Positions 44,765 to 52,493 of a DNA stretch of 52,493 nt are shown in pieces. The stretch covers positions 1-52,493 of the forward strand of contig NZ_RCIQ01000024.1 in NCBI RefSeq assembly GCF_004000255.1. Direction: 5' to 3'. A model generated the notes under the pieces. That model had not been told where the DNA came from. It was given only the letters and a program-made list of their open reading frames with translations, and ran no database searches. How positions within the stretch are numbered: the stretch's first letter is position 1; each line of letters begins with the position of its first letter. The translations under genes and the position numbers were made by a program. This DNA is from Nioella ostreopsis (lineage in GTDB: Bacteria; Pseudomonadota; Alphaproteobacteria; Rhodobacterales; Rhodobacteraceae).

Positions 44765-45940
44765 TCAGATGCGTTCGATGGCGATGGCAATGCCCTGACC
44801 GCCACCGATGCACATGGTGATCAGCGCCTTGCTGCCGCCGGTGCGTTCCAGCTCATGCAGGGCCTTCACGGTGATGATCGCGCCGGTGGCGCCCACCGGG
44901 TGGCCCAGCGCAATCGCGCCGCCATTGGGGTTCACCTTGGCAGGGTCGAGCCCGAGGCCCTTGTTCACCGCAAGCGCCTGCGCCGCAAAGGCTTCGTTCG
45001 ATTCGATCACGTCGAAATCGGTGACCGACAGGCCGGTGCGCGCCAGCAGGTTCTGGACCGCAGGCACCGGGCCGATGCCCATCACCTCTGGCCGCACACC
45101 TGCATGGGCATAGCCGATGATCCGCGCACGCGGCTTCAGGCCAGCAGCCTCAGCCGCATCGGCGCGGGCCAGCACCAGCGCACCAGCACCGTCATTGATG
45201 CCCGACGCATTGCCCGCCGTCACGCGGCCATCCTTCTTGAACACCGTCCGCAGCCCGGCCAGCGCTTCCATGGTGGAAGCCTTGGGGTGTTCGTCGGTGT
45301 CGAAGGGCACCATGTCGCGCTTCACCTTCACCTCGACCGGGGCGATCTGTTCCTTGAAATAGCCTGCCTCGATCGCGGCCAGGGCCCGCTTCTGGCTTTC
45401 GACCGCAAAGGCATCCATCTGCTCTCGCGTGATGTCATGCTCCTCGGCCACGTTTTCCGCCGTCACGCCCATATGGCCGGTGCCGAAGGGGCAGTTCAGC
45501 GCGCCAACCATCATGTCGGTGCCGCTCATGTCGCCCATCTTCTGGCCCCAACGAATGGCGGGAACGATATAGGGTCCGCGGCTCATGCTTTCCGCACCAC
45601 CGGCAAGACCGAACTCCGCATCGCCCAGCATCAGGTTCTGCGCCACCGAGACGATGGCCTGAAGCCCGGACCCGCACAGGCGGTTTACGTTCATTGCGGG
45701 CGTGGTGTCGGGAATGCCGGCCTGCATGGCGGCGACGCGGGACAGGTACATGTCGCGCGGTTCGGTGTTGATGACATGGCCAAAGGCCACGTGGCCAATC
45801 TGCTTGCCATCCACACCTGCGCGTTCCAGCGCGGCCTTTGCGGCAACGATGCCAAGCTCGATCGGGGGTGTCGCGGCCAACGATCCACCGAAGGTGCCGA
45901 TGGCCGTCCGGGCACCGGACAGGATCACGATATCGGTCAT
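44765..45940 (-). CDS. Acetyl-CoA C-acyltransferase (beta-ketothiolase)
   Basis: A 391-residue thiolase. The nucleophilic Cys lies in NVNRLCGSGLQAI (about residue 89), with GGAESMSRGPY, the catalytic His in NPNGGAIALGHPVGATGA and the second Cys in MCIGGGQGIA. It condenses or cleaves acyl-CoAs; the sequence is in the acetoacetyl-CoA/BktB-like biosynthetic group, usable for polyhydroxybutyrate or ketone metabolism. A MarR gene lies 67 bases upstream on the same strand. Confidence 0.93.
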   Translation of the reverse strand: MTDIVILSGARTAIGTFGGSLAATPPIELGIVAAKAALERAGVDGKQIGHVAFGHVINTEPRDMYLSRVAAMQAGIPDTTPAMNVNRLCGSGLQAIVSVAQNLMLGDAEFGLAGGAESMSRGPYIVPAIRWGQKMGDMSGTDMMVGALNCPFGTGHMGVTAENVAEEHDITREQMDAFAVESQKRALAAIEAGYFKEQIAPVEVKVKRDMVPFDTDEHPKASTMEALAGLRTVFKKDGRVTAGNASGINDGAGALVLARADAAEAAGLKPRARIIGYAHAGVRPEVMGIGPVPAVQNLLARTGLSVTDFDVIESNEAFAAQALAVNKGLGLDPAKVNPNGGAIALGHPVGATGAIITVKALHELERTGGSKALITMCIGGGQGIAIAIERI

Positions 45941-45962
45941 AATTAGTTCTCCAAAGACTGCA

Positions 45963-45982
45963 ACCCGCCGCTCGGCGGGTCT
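45963..45982. promoter_or_regulatory. Hairpin in the thiolase leader
   Basis: A short GC hairpin (CCCGCCG-CT-CGGCGGG, followed on the plus strand by TCTTG) lies between the MarR stop and the thiolase start. It might be a weak attenuator or separator between the two minus-strand genes; without a T tract on the minus strand this is speculative. Confidence 0.3.
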
Positions 45983-46007
45983 TGTGCCAAATTCCCCTGA
46001 GCGCTGT

Positions 46008-46454
46008 TTACCCGCGTTGCGCAGGTTCCGCCATGAGCCGTTTCAGCGCGCTTTGAAATCCTTCCGCATCAGAGGCAAGGGATCGCAAAACCTCGTCCTG
46101 ATAGCCCTGCGCGATTGGCGTCAGCGCGTCGATCATCGCGCGCCCCGCATCCGTCAATGTCAACACCACGAGCCGTCGGTCCGTAGACGAGCTTTTCTTG
46201 GTGATATAGCCCATTTCCTCCAACCGGGACACGGCGCGGCTGACCTTGGATTTGTCCAGCTCGGCTCGCGCGGCGATTTCTCTCACGGATACGGCGGTTT
46301 GCTGGCTCAGATGCGCAACGACCCGCCACTCGGATCGCGATAGTCCGAACATATCCCGATAGTGGCGGGCGAACTGGCGGCTGACCCTCTCGGCCACCAC
46401 GGCCAGCTGATAGGGCAGGAAATCGTCGAGGATAAAGGGCGTCTTTGTGCTCAT
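46008..46454 (-). CDS. MarR-family transcriptional regulator
   Basis: A 148-residue winged-helix regulator: LSRSEWRVVAHLSQQTAVSV, ELDKSKVSRAVSRLEEMGYI and the wing SSSTDRRLVVLTLTDAG. ATG 46454 is chosen as the first codon of recognisable protein; a longer frame upstream encodes Arg/Ser-rich antisense-like sequence. It is a candidate repressor of the downstream thiolase gene. Confidence 0.9.
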   Translation of the reverse strand: MSTKTPFILDDFLPYQLAVVAERVSRQFARHYRDMFGLSRSEWRVVAHLSQQTAVSVREIAARAELDKSKVSRAVSRLEEMGYITKKSSSTDRRLVVLTLTDAGRAMIDALTPIAQGYQDEVLRSLASDAEGFQSALKRLMAEPAQRG

Positions 46455-46500
46455 GATCCGAGGATGGGGCGAAAGAGCCTTGTTCTGCAAGCCTGAACGA

Positions 46501-46529
46501 GAAAGCCCCGACACAAGGCCGGGGCTTTC
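46501..46529 (-). terminator. serA terminator
   Basis: GAAAGCCCCG (46501-46510) pairs with CGGGGCTTTC (46520-46529), 20 bases downstream of the serA stop on the minus strand. The stem ends in a short T run (TTTC). Confidence 0.75.
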
Positions 46530-46548
46530 CGTATTGAGGGATGACCGA

Positions 46549-48144
46549 TCAGGCGGCGTCGAACTGCATCGGCGCGACCTGCTGGAACATGCCGGTTGCC
46601 CGCAGCTTCTCCAGCACCTCCGCCGGGGGTTGCGCGTCGAGATAGAGCAGCGCGATGGCGTCCTTGCCCGCACCCGACCGGCCAAGAGTAAAGTTCGCGA
46701 TGTTCACGCCGTTTTCACCCATGGTCTGGCCGAGCGTCCCGATGATGCCCGGCACGTCCTCATTGGTGGTGTAGAGCATGTGCTGCCCGATCTCGGCGTC
46801 GATATTGATGCCCTTGATCTGGATGAAGCGCGGTTTGCCGTCGGAAAAGACCGTGCCCGCAATGGACCGGGTGCGGTGTGGCGTCACCACTTCCAGCCGG
46901 ATATAGCCCTCGAACGCGCCGGATTTGTCCTGCGTGGTCGTGGAAATCTCTATGCCGCGTTCCCGCGCGATAACGGGGGCCGAGACCATGTTCACATCCG
47001 GGTTCACTGCCTTCATGATCCCCGCGATGACGCCGCAATTCAGCGCCTCAAGGTTCATCGTACCGGCGATGCCGTTATAGGTGATGCGGATCTCGTCGAT
47101 GGCTTCTTCGGTCAGCTGTCCCACGAAGCTGCCCAGATGCTGCGCCAGTTTCAGCCACGGCCCCATGACCTTGGCTTCCTCGGCGGTCACCGACGGCATG
47201 TTCAGCGCGTTCTGAACGGCCCCGGTCAGCAGGTAATCGGCCATCTGTTCGGCCACCTGCAGCGCCACGTTTTCCTGCGCCTCGGTCGTTGCCGCGCCAA
47301 GATGCGGCGTGCAGACCACGTTCGGCAGGTTGAACAGCGGGTTTTCCGTGGCCGGTTCCTCGGCAAACACGTCAAACGCCGCGCCCGCCACATGACCGGA
47401 TTTCAGCAGGTCAGCCAGAGCGTTCTCATCGACCAGCCCACCGCGCGCGCAGTTGATGATCCGCACACCCTTCTTGGTCTTGGCGAGGTTCTCGGCAGAC
47501 AGGATGTTGCGGGTCTGGTCGGTCAGCGGCACATGCAGCGTGATGAAATCGGCGCGTTTCAGCAGCTCTTCCAGCTCCACCTTTTCCACACCCATCTTGT
47601 CGGCCTTCTCCTCCGACAGGAACGGGTCATAGGCGATGACCTTCATCTTCAGGCCACGGGCCCGGTCGCAGACGATACCGCCGATATTGCCCGCGCCGAT
47701 GACGCCCAGCGTCTTGCCGGTCAGCTCGACGCCCATGAATTTCGACTTCTCCCACTTGCCCGCATGGGTCGAGGCGCTGGCCTCGGGGATCTGGCGCGCC
47801 ACGGCGAACATCATCGCAATCGCATGTTCAGCGGTGGTGATCATGTTGCCGAAGGGGGTGTTCATGACGATCACGCCCTTCTTGGACGCGGCGGGCTTGT
47901 CGATATTGTCGGTGCCGATCCCGGCGCGGCCGATCACCTTGAGGTTGGTCGCGGCGGCAAGGATCTTCTCCGTCACTTTGGTGGCAGAGCGGATGGCAAG
48001 GCCGTCATACTCACCGATCTTGGCAAGCAGCGCGTCCTTGTCCTTGCCGAGTTTCGGCTCAAAATCCACCTCGATACCGCGATCGCGGAAGATCTGCACG
48101 GCGGTTTCGCTGAGGCTGTCGGATACGAGAACTTTAGGGGCCAT
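46549..48144 (-). CDS. serA: D-3-phosphoglycerate dehydrogenase
   Basis: A 531-residue long-form PGDH that oxidises 3-phosphoglycerate to 3-phosphohydroxypyruvate, the entry step of serine synthesis. The NAD-binding GVIGAGNIGGIVCDRARGL, the catalytic Arg in INCARGGLVDENAL, and the His of CTPHLGAATTEAQE are present. The extended C-terminus contains the intervening domain and an ACT domain (EDVPGIIGTLGQTMGENGVN). It lies downstream of serC on the same strand, probably in one operon. Confidence 0.96.
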   Translation of the reverse strand: MAPKVLVSDSLSETAVQIFRDRGIEVDFEPKLGKDKDALLAKIGEYDGLAIRSATKVTEKILAAATNLKVIGRAGIGTDNIDKPAASKKGVIVMNTPFGNMITTAEHAIAMMFAVARQIPEASASTHAGKWEKSKFMGVELTGKTLGVIGAGNIGGIVCDRARGLKMKVIAYDPFLSEEKADKMGVEKVELEELLKRADFITLHVPLTDQTRNILSAENLAKTKKGVRIINCARGGLVDENALADLLKSGHVAGAAFDVFAEEPATENPLFNLPNVVCTPHLGAATTEAQENVALQVAEQMADYLLTGAVQNALNMPSVTAEEAKVMGPWLKLAQHLGSFVGQLTEEAIDEIRITYNGIAGTMNLEALNCGVIAGIMKAVNPDVNMVSAPVIARERGIEISTTTQDKSGAFEGYIRLEVVTPHRTRSIAGTVFSDGKPRFIQIKGINIDAEIGQHMLYTTNEDVPGIIGTLGQTMGENGVNIANFTLGRSGAGKDAIALLYLDAQPPAEVLEKLRATGMFQQVAPMQFDAA

Positions 48145-48173
48145 TTTGGCTGTGTCCTTTTAGGTGTCCTGCC

Positions 48174-48248
48174 TGTCATCCCCGCGACAGCGGGGACCTC
48201 GCAGGTCAGGGAAATCTGGGAAAGGCCCCCGCTTACGCGGGGGTGACA
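48174..48248. repeat. Palindromic inverted repeat in the serC-serA gap
   Basis: Two perfect hairpins, CCCCGC-GACA-GCGGGG (48180-48195) and CCCCCGC-TTAC-GCGGGGG (48226-48243), lie between TGTCATC and TGACA ends that are inverted copies of each other. It looks like the widespread GTCATCCCCGC-type palindromic repeats of proteobacteria (miniature inverted-repeat elements). Being inside the presumed serC-serA transcript, it could protect or process the mRNA between the genes. Confidence 0.7.
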
Positions 48249-48255
48249 ATCTTGA

Positions 48256-49410
48256 TCAGGCGGCTTGTGCCTGCGCGGCGATCTCGGCCTCAAACGCCCA
48301 TTCCAGCCACGGCAGCATCGCCTCGATATCCGAGGTCTCGACCGTCGCCCCGCACCAGATGCGAAGACCGGCCGGCGCGTCGCGATAGGCGCCGATATCG
48401 AGTGCGATATCCTCGGCCTCCAGCCGCTTGGCCACGGCTTTGGCGAAGGCTGCACCGTCTGCGATCCGGTCATCGGTGAATTTCAGGCAGACGCTGGTGT
48501 TGGACCGGGTGGCGTCATCTTCGGCAAGGTTCGCGATCCAGTCATGCCGGTCGCAAAACTCCCAGATCGCCTGCGCATTGGCGGTGGACCGGGCAATCAG
48601 CCCCTCCAGCCCGCCAACCTCGCGTGCCCAATCCAGCGCAAAGAGGTAATCCTCCACGCACAGCATCGAGGGCGTGTTGATCGTCGCGCCGGTGAAGATC
48701 CCGTCAATCAGCTTGCCGCCCTTGGTCAGACGGAAGATCTTGGGCAGCGGCCAGGCGGGGGTATAGTTTTCCAGCCGTTCCACCGCGCGGGGGGACAGGA
48801 TCAGCATCCCGTGCGCGGCCTCACCGCCCATGACCTTCTGCCAGCTGAAGGTGGTCACATCCAGCTTGTCCCAGGGCAGGTCCATCGCGAACGCGGCGCT
48901 GGTCGCGTCGCAGATGGTCAGCCCTTCGCGGTCTGCCGGGATCACATCGCCATTGGCCACGCGCACGCCGGAGGTGGTGCCATTCCACGTGAAGACGACA
49001 TCGGTGTCATAGTCCAGCGCCGCCATATCGACGATCTGGCCGTACTCGGCGGTCTTTACATCCGCGTCGATCTTCAGCTGCTTGACCACATCCGTGACCC
49101 AGCCGGAGCCGAAGCTTTCCCAGGCGACCATGGTGGCCTTGCGCGCGCCCAGAAGCGACCACAGCGCCATTTCAACCGCGCCCGTGTCTGACGCGGGCAC
49201 GATGCCGATCTTGTAATCTGCGGGGATGCCAAGGATCTCGCGCGTGCCTTCGATCGCGGCCTTCAGCTTGTCCTTGCCAATGGCGGCACGGTGACTGCGG
49301 CCCAGGGGCGCGTCGGTCAAGGCATCGAGAGTCCAGGTGGGGGGTTTGGCACAGGGGCCAGAGGAAAAACGCGGGTTGGCCGGCCGCGTTGCCGGGGTGT
49401 TCGTTACCAT
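48256..49410 (-). CDS. serC: Phosphoserine aminotransferase
   Basis: A 384-residue PLP enzyme of the alphaproteobacterial SerC type that converts phosphohydroxypyruvate to phosphoserine. Seen are [63 protein letters not shown] and the PLP-Lys in [19 protein letters not shown] 49410 has GGAAGGA upstream, held in the loop of a small hairpin (see the leader). An in-frame extension to 49494 would cover that leader and is rejected. Confidence 0.95.
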   Translation of the reverse strand: MVTNTPATRPANPRFSSGPCAKPPTWTLDALTDAPLGRSHRAAIGKDKLKAAIEGTREILGIPADYKIGIVPASDTGAVEMALWSLLGARKATMVAWESFGSGWVTDVVKQLKIDADVKTAEYGQIVDMAALDYDTDVVFTWNGTTSGVRVANGDVIPADREGLTICDATSAAFAMDLPWDKLDVTTFSWQKVMGGEAAHGMLILSPRAVERLENYTPAWPLPKIFRLTKGGKLIDGIFTGATINTPSMLCVEDYLFALDWAREVGGLEGLIARSTANAQAIWEFCDRHDWIANLAEDDATRSNTSVCLKFTDDRIADGAAFAKAVAKRLEAEDIALDIGAYRDAPAGLRIWCGATVETSDIEAMLPWLEWAFEAEIAAQAQAA

Positions 49411-49412
49411 CG

Positions 49413-49480
49413 CTGGTATCCTTCCAGATAAGCGCCCCTCGTTGGGGAGGGGTGTCCCACCGCCGGGCCTACGACCAGTC
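49413..49480 (-). ncRNA. serC leader, candidate serC RNA motif
   Basis: The untranslated region before serC (minus strand) reads GGCCCGGCGGTGGGACACC, then a CCCCTC...GAGGGG hairpin (49435-49452), then CTGG-AAGGATA-CCAG (49413-49427), whose loop holds the ribosome-binding site three bases before the ATG. A conserved alphaproteobacterial serC RNA motif upstream of serC-serA operons has been described by comparative genomics; the position and the C-rich/G-rich hairpin fit, but I assign it by context and memory rather than by a covariance search. Confidence 0.5.
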
Positions 49481-49671
49481 GCCGAAACGCACAAGTCGGA
49501 AAATACGGCAAAGAGGTCGTTTCAGGAAAATTCTGTGCCCGCTGCGTTCACGATCGGAAACTCCGGGAAACAACCTTGGCGTTTGTAATTTTGCATACAA
49601 TCAACCTTTTCGTGTTACGATTGCAGATCGGACCCAAGCCAATAGGGGATCGACAAACAGGAGGACGCCCA

Positions 49672-50520
49672 ATGACTCGACTGACCCGCACGACTTTCAT
49701 CGCGGCTGTTTTGTTGTCTTCACCAGCCATCGCTGACCAGCAGGATCTGGTCGCGCGCGGCGCGTATCTCGTCACCGGCCCGGCAGGCTGCGGCAACTGC
49801 CACTCGCCCATGGGGCCGACCGGTGTCATCGCGGGGCAGGAGCTTGGCGGCCGACTGGTCGAAGCCAATGACATGTTCACCGCAATTGCCCCCAACATCA
49901 CCCCAGCCTCGCATATCGCGGACTAGACCGATGCCGAGCTGGCCCGCGCGATCCGCGAGGGTATCCGCCCCGACGGGTCCGTCATCGGCCCGCCCATGCC
50001 CTTCACCTTCTATCGTGGCCTCAGCGACACCGACCTTGCCGCCATCGTCGCCTATCTGCGCACCGTGCCGGCGGTTGATCATGACCCCGGCCAATCCGCC
50101 TACAACATCCCCCTGCCACCCGCCTATGGCCCACCGGTGGACAGCGTCGCCGACATCCCCGCAGGCGTGACGGTGGAATATGGCGAATACCTCGCCGGTC
50201 CCGTCGCCCATTGCATGGAATGCCACACGCCGATGGGGCCCATGGGGCCGATGGTGGACACCGACGTCGGTCGGGGTGGGTTCGAATTTCACGGGCCCTG
50301 GGGCATTTCCGTCGCCTCCAACATCACCAGCCATGAGGACGGGCTGGCCGGTTACAGCGACGCAGAGATCGCCGCGATGATCACGCAAGGGGTTCGGCCC
50401 GACGGGTCGCCCATGTTCCCACCGATGCCCTACGGGTTCCTCGCAAACATGACCAACGAAGATCTCGCCGCCATCATCCTCTACCTTCGCAACCTGCCGC
50501 CGCTTCCTGACGCAGGCTGA
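49672..50520 (+). pseudogene. Di-haem cytochrome c interrupted by an amber codon
   Basis: The intact frame would give a 282-residue periplasmic protein: Sec signal (MTRLTRTTFIAAVLLSSPAIA), a first haem site GCGNCHSPMG and a second HCMECHTPMG, in two similar halves with Met ligands likely in GPPMPFTF and FPPMPYGF. A TAG at 49924-49926 cuts it after 84 codons. The next codons (TDAELARAIREGIRPDG) continue the family pattern; TAG occupies the place of a Trp seen in such DWTDAEL motifs, so a single TGG-to-TAG change explains it. Reading frame and codon use are otherwise intact on both sides. GAGG precedes the ATG. It diverges from serC. Confidence 0.85.
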
Positions 50521-50586
50521 GCCCCTTCAAATCCTCGTCCCCCCGTGGTTTATGCGGTCCAACTGCAGGCCACGGGGGGCACACCC

Positions 50587-51459
50587 ATGTTCATCGCCAC
50601 GCTTCTGACCAATCCCGCAACCCCGAGGCTGGAGGGCGCGCTAGTCGAGTCGCTCCGCAATGCCTGGGGCGGCGGCGATGCGCTCTGGCTGTCGCCGGAT
50701 GTGGCCGCTGAGTTCCTGATGGAGAGCATCCCCGCCAACCGGTGGGATGTGTGGGACAGCCTGCAAGCCGAAGGCGTCGACCTTGTCGTTCAGCCCGCAG
50801 AGGGCCGCCGCAAGAAGATGCTTCTGGCTGACATGGACAGCACCATGATCCAGCAGGAGTGCATCGACGAGCTGGCGGATGAGGCGGGCGTGGGCGAGCG
50901 CGTGAAAGACATCACCGCGCGCGCCATGAACGGCGAACTCGATTTCGAAGGCGCGCTCATTGAACGCGTCGGCTTGCTGAAAGGCCTACCGGAAGAGGTC
51001 ATCTCCCGCGTGCTGGACACCCGCATCACCCATATGCCCGGTGGCAAGGCGCTGCTGGCGACAATGAAGGCCCACGGTGCCTATGCCGCGCTGGTCTCGG
51101 GCGGGTTCACCGCCTTCACCGCCAAGGTGGCCGCCGACCTCGGCTTTGACGAAAACCGCGCCAACACGCTGCTGGCCGAGAACGGTCACCTGACCGGTAA
51201 AGTGGGCCGCCCGATCCTCGGCCGCGAGGCCAAGGTCGAGGCACTGCATCAGATCACCGCCCGGCTCGGCATTACCCCCGCCGACGTGATCGCCGTGGGC
51301 GACGGCGCGAATGACCTCGGGATGTTAGGTCTGGCGGGCACCGGCGTGGCGCTGCATGCGAAGCCGTCGGTGCAGGCCGAATGCAAGATTCGCGTGAACC
51401 ACGGCGACCTGACGGCGCTACTCTATCTGCAGGGCTATGCCGACAGCGACTTCGCGTGA
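50587..51459 (+). CDS. serB: Phosphoserine phosphatase
   Basis: A 290-residue HAD-family enzyme completing serine synthesis. The nucleophile motif is MLLADMDSTMIQQECIDELA, followed by ALVSGGFTAF (motif II Ser) and AVGDGANDLGML (motif IV). A short N-terminal ACT-like region precedes it. The start at 50587 (MFIATLLTNP) gives the family's normal N-terminus. It lies on the opposite strand from serC-serA, so the pathway genes are clustered but form two transcription units. Confidence 0.95.
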   Translation: MFIATLLTNPATPRLEGALVESLRNAWGGGDALWLSPDVAAEFLMESIPANRWDVWDSLQAEGVDLVVQPAEGRRKKMLLADMDSTMIQQECIDELADEAGVGERVKDITARAMNGELDFEGALIERVGLLKGLPEEVISRVLDTRITHMPGGKALLATMKAHGAYAALVSGGFTAFTAKVAADLGFDENRANTLLAENGHLTGKVGRPILGREAKVEALHQITARLGITPADVIAVGDGANDLGMLGLAGTGVALHAKPSVQAECKIRVNHGDLTALLYLQGYADSDFA

Positions 51460-51591
51460 TTGACGGGACTTGAGGCGAAATTCAATAGATCTCTCGCAAT
51501 GTCCGAGCCGTGGATCGAGCTTCTTTAGGTGCTGGAAGACGGCAGGGCGCATCTATTCCATCATTCCAGCGAACAGACTGTAACCGGTTGG

Positions 51592-51605
51592 TTAACAATA
51601 GTTAA
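51592..51605. promoter_or_regulatory. TTAAC inverted repeat upstream of the RTX gene
   Basis: TTAAC-AATA-GTTAA is a perfect short palindrome inside an AT-rich stretch about 95 bases before the RTX start; AACCGGTT lies just upstream at about 51582-51589. It may be an operator. The whole 51460-51697 gap appears non-coding. Confidence 0.35.
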
Positions 51606-51697
51606 TAGACTCGACTTTAAGACAGTATTCACTACATTCCCGTGAAAGCCTCAACCTGTCCAGAGGCAATAGAACGGCCAGCATTTGGAGTATTTCA

Positions 51698-52493
51698 ATG
51701 TCGACAGTCACTCTTCAGGGTTTCGCCATCAATTCCACGACCTATGTCGGTTCGGCATCCCTGACACTCACGATTTCCGAAGGGGCCACACTGTCCTATT
51801 CCGAAGTCCCGGAGGGTGTCACGAACCTGTTCGGCATCACGGAGGTGGATGTCGTGAGCTCCTACGGGGCCTACACGAGCCAGTTTTCTCTCAATGGCGG
51901 CGTTCCTATTCCCGTGGCTGACGAAGACGAGACGTATATCTATCAGCTCAATCTCAGCACCGGCCCGGTAACTGTCCTGTCTTACTTCGATAGCAGCACG
52001 AATATTGATTACGTTTTCCCCATTTCCGGCACCGGTTCACTGCCGACCAACCCGGCGGAGTTCAACGCCCTCCGCGCGTCAATAGATCCAACCACACCGG
52101 CCCAGGCAGCGGCAGCCCCATATGCGCCCGGCCAGGCGATCGACCCGACAGCCATTTCCGGGGCATCGGTGTCACAAAATGATTCCTTCGTCGGCACCTC
52201 GGATGGCGAAGCCTTCGATGGCGGCAGCGGCGCGGACGATCTTGACGGAAACGGCGGCAATGACACGCTCAATGGCGGGTCCGGCAACGACACGCTCAAT
52301 GGCGGCGCGGGCGAAGATACCTTCGGTTACTCGGGTGGCGCGGATGTGATCGAGGATTTCTCGGCTGATTTCCTGCAAATCGACCCGTCTGTCCTGGCTG
52401 GCAGCTTTGCCTCGGTCCTGTCCTCGGCAACGGTTGTCAGCGGCAACCTGGTACTGGATTTCGGCGGTGGCAACACGCTGACCCTGAACGGCA
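51698..52493 (+). CDS. RTX-type calcium-binding secreted protein, 3' end outside the window
   Basis: The frame opens at ATG 51698 (TTGGAG upstream) and stays open to the window edge, 265 codons, so the C-terminus is missing. The first ~150 residues form an uncharacterised beta-rich region (MSTVTLQGFAINSTTYVG, SASLTLTISEGATLSY) without a signal peptide. Then come calcium-binding nonapeptide repeats (GGSGADDLDG, GNGGNDTLNG, GSGNDTLNG, GAGEDTF) and a following beta region (DVIEDFSADFLQID). Such proteins leave the cell by type I secretion through a C-terminal signal, which would lie beyond 52493. No transporter genes are visible. Confidence 0.88.
   Translation, partial: MSTVTLQGFAINSTTYVGSASLTLTISEGATLSYSEVPEGVTNLFGITEVDVVSSYGAYTSQFSLNGGVPIPVADEDETYIYQLNLSTGPVTVLSYFDSSTNIDYVFPISGTGSLPTNPAEFNALRASIDPTTPAQAAAAPYAPGQAIDPTAISGASVSQNDSFVGTSDGEAFDGGSGADDLDGNGGNDTLNGGSGNDTLNGGAGEDTFGYSGGADVIEDFSADFLQIDPSVLAGSFASVLSSATVVSGNLVLDFGGGNTLTLNG

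Noticed and set aside
46447-48246. Long plus-strand frame (about 600 codons) opposite serA
   Set aside because: It is an antisense shadow of serA with His/Arg/Gly-rich composition. The same applies to frames opposite petPR/HDAC, dxs, aroC and amn.
49924-49926. Recoding of the cytochrome TAG (readthrough or pyrrolysine)
   Set aside because: There is no recoding signal and pyrrolysine use is not known in this group. A single base change from Trp is simpler.

Overview
The window is a GC-rich chromosomal segment of an alphaproteobacterium, most probably Rhodobacterales (Roseobacter/Paracoccaceae group). The pointers are the ilvE-petP-petR neighbourhood, the xseB-ispA-dxs order, Hint-domain and RTX proteins, an invasion-associated-locus-B protein, short-overlap operons and many TTG/GTG starts. 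About 45 protein genes are supported. I found no tRNA, rRNA, CRISPR array, transposase or integrase.

Layout. 1-2246: lrgA-lrgB pair, then rsfS-rlmH (ribosome silencing and 23S rRNA methylation). 2247-6867: an accessory island between rlmH and ilvE. The 3' end of rlmH is repeated twice more inside it (2893-3004 and 5163-5353). The repeats delimit two cargo blocks: a small orphan gene of lower GC, and a secreted OmpA-type protein built of internal repeats. A Hint-domain protein follows. The arrangement recalls SCC elements of staphylococci, which integrate in the same codons of the same gene, but no recombinase is present.

6868-14073: ilvE (minus strand) diverges from a tight plus-strand run petP-petR, two tandem histone-deacetylase-like amidohydrolases, xseB, ispA and dxs. 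14074-16770: a structured repeat, an exported flavin amine oxidase whose domain order appears circularly permuted, and aroC. 16840-21408: a Flp-pilin-like protein with a large beta-rich extension, a Tat-exported thioredoxin with its CcdA-type partner, an EamA transporter, a WYL regulator divergent from a glutathione S-transferase, and HU. 21540-24829: amn-ade purine salvage operon. 24938-28704: ArsC-like protein, mtgA, GST, queG and a short-chain epimerase.

28762-33980: envelope genes (lipoprotein L,D-transpeptidase, CAP-domain lipoprotein, Tat-exported L,D-transpeptidase, a 59-residue secreted peptide), rlmN, an IalB-like protein and a type II asparaginase. 34025-43961: a second copy of the structured repeat, a hybrid histidine kinase, and a bacterial alpha-2-macroglobulin coupled to pbpC. 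44266-52493: a small secreted protein, a thiolase and MarR regulator, then the complete phosphorylated serine pathway (serC-serA on the minus strand, serB on the plus strand). The serine genes surround a di-haem cytochrome c gene broken by one amber codon. An RTX protein runs off the right edge.

The points most worth following are the rlmH 3'-end repeats, the permuted amine oxidase, and the roughly 155-bp composite repeat whose two copies keep a stem by compensatory base changes.
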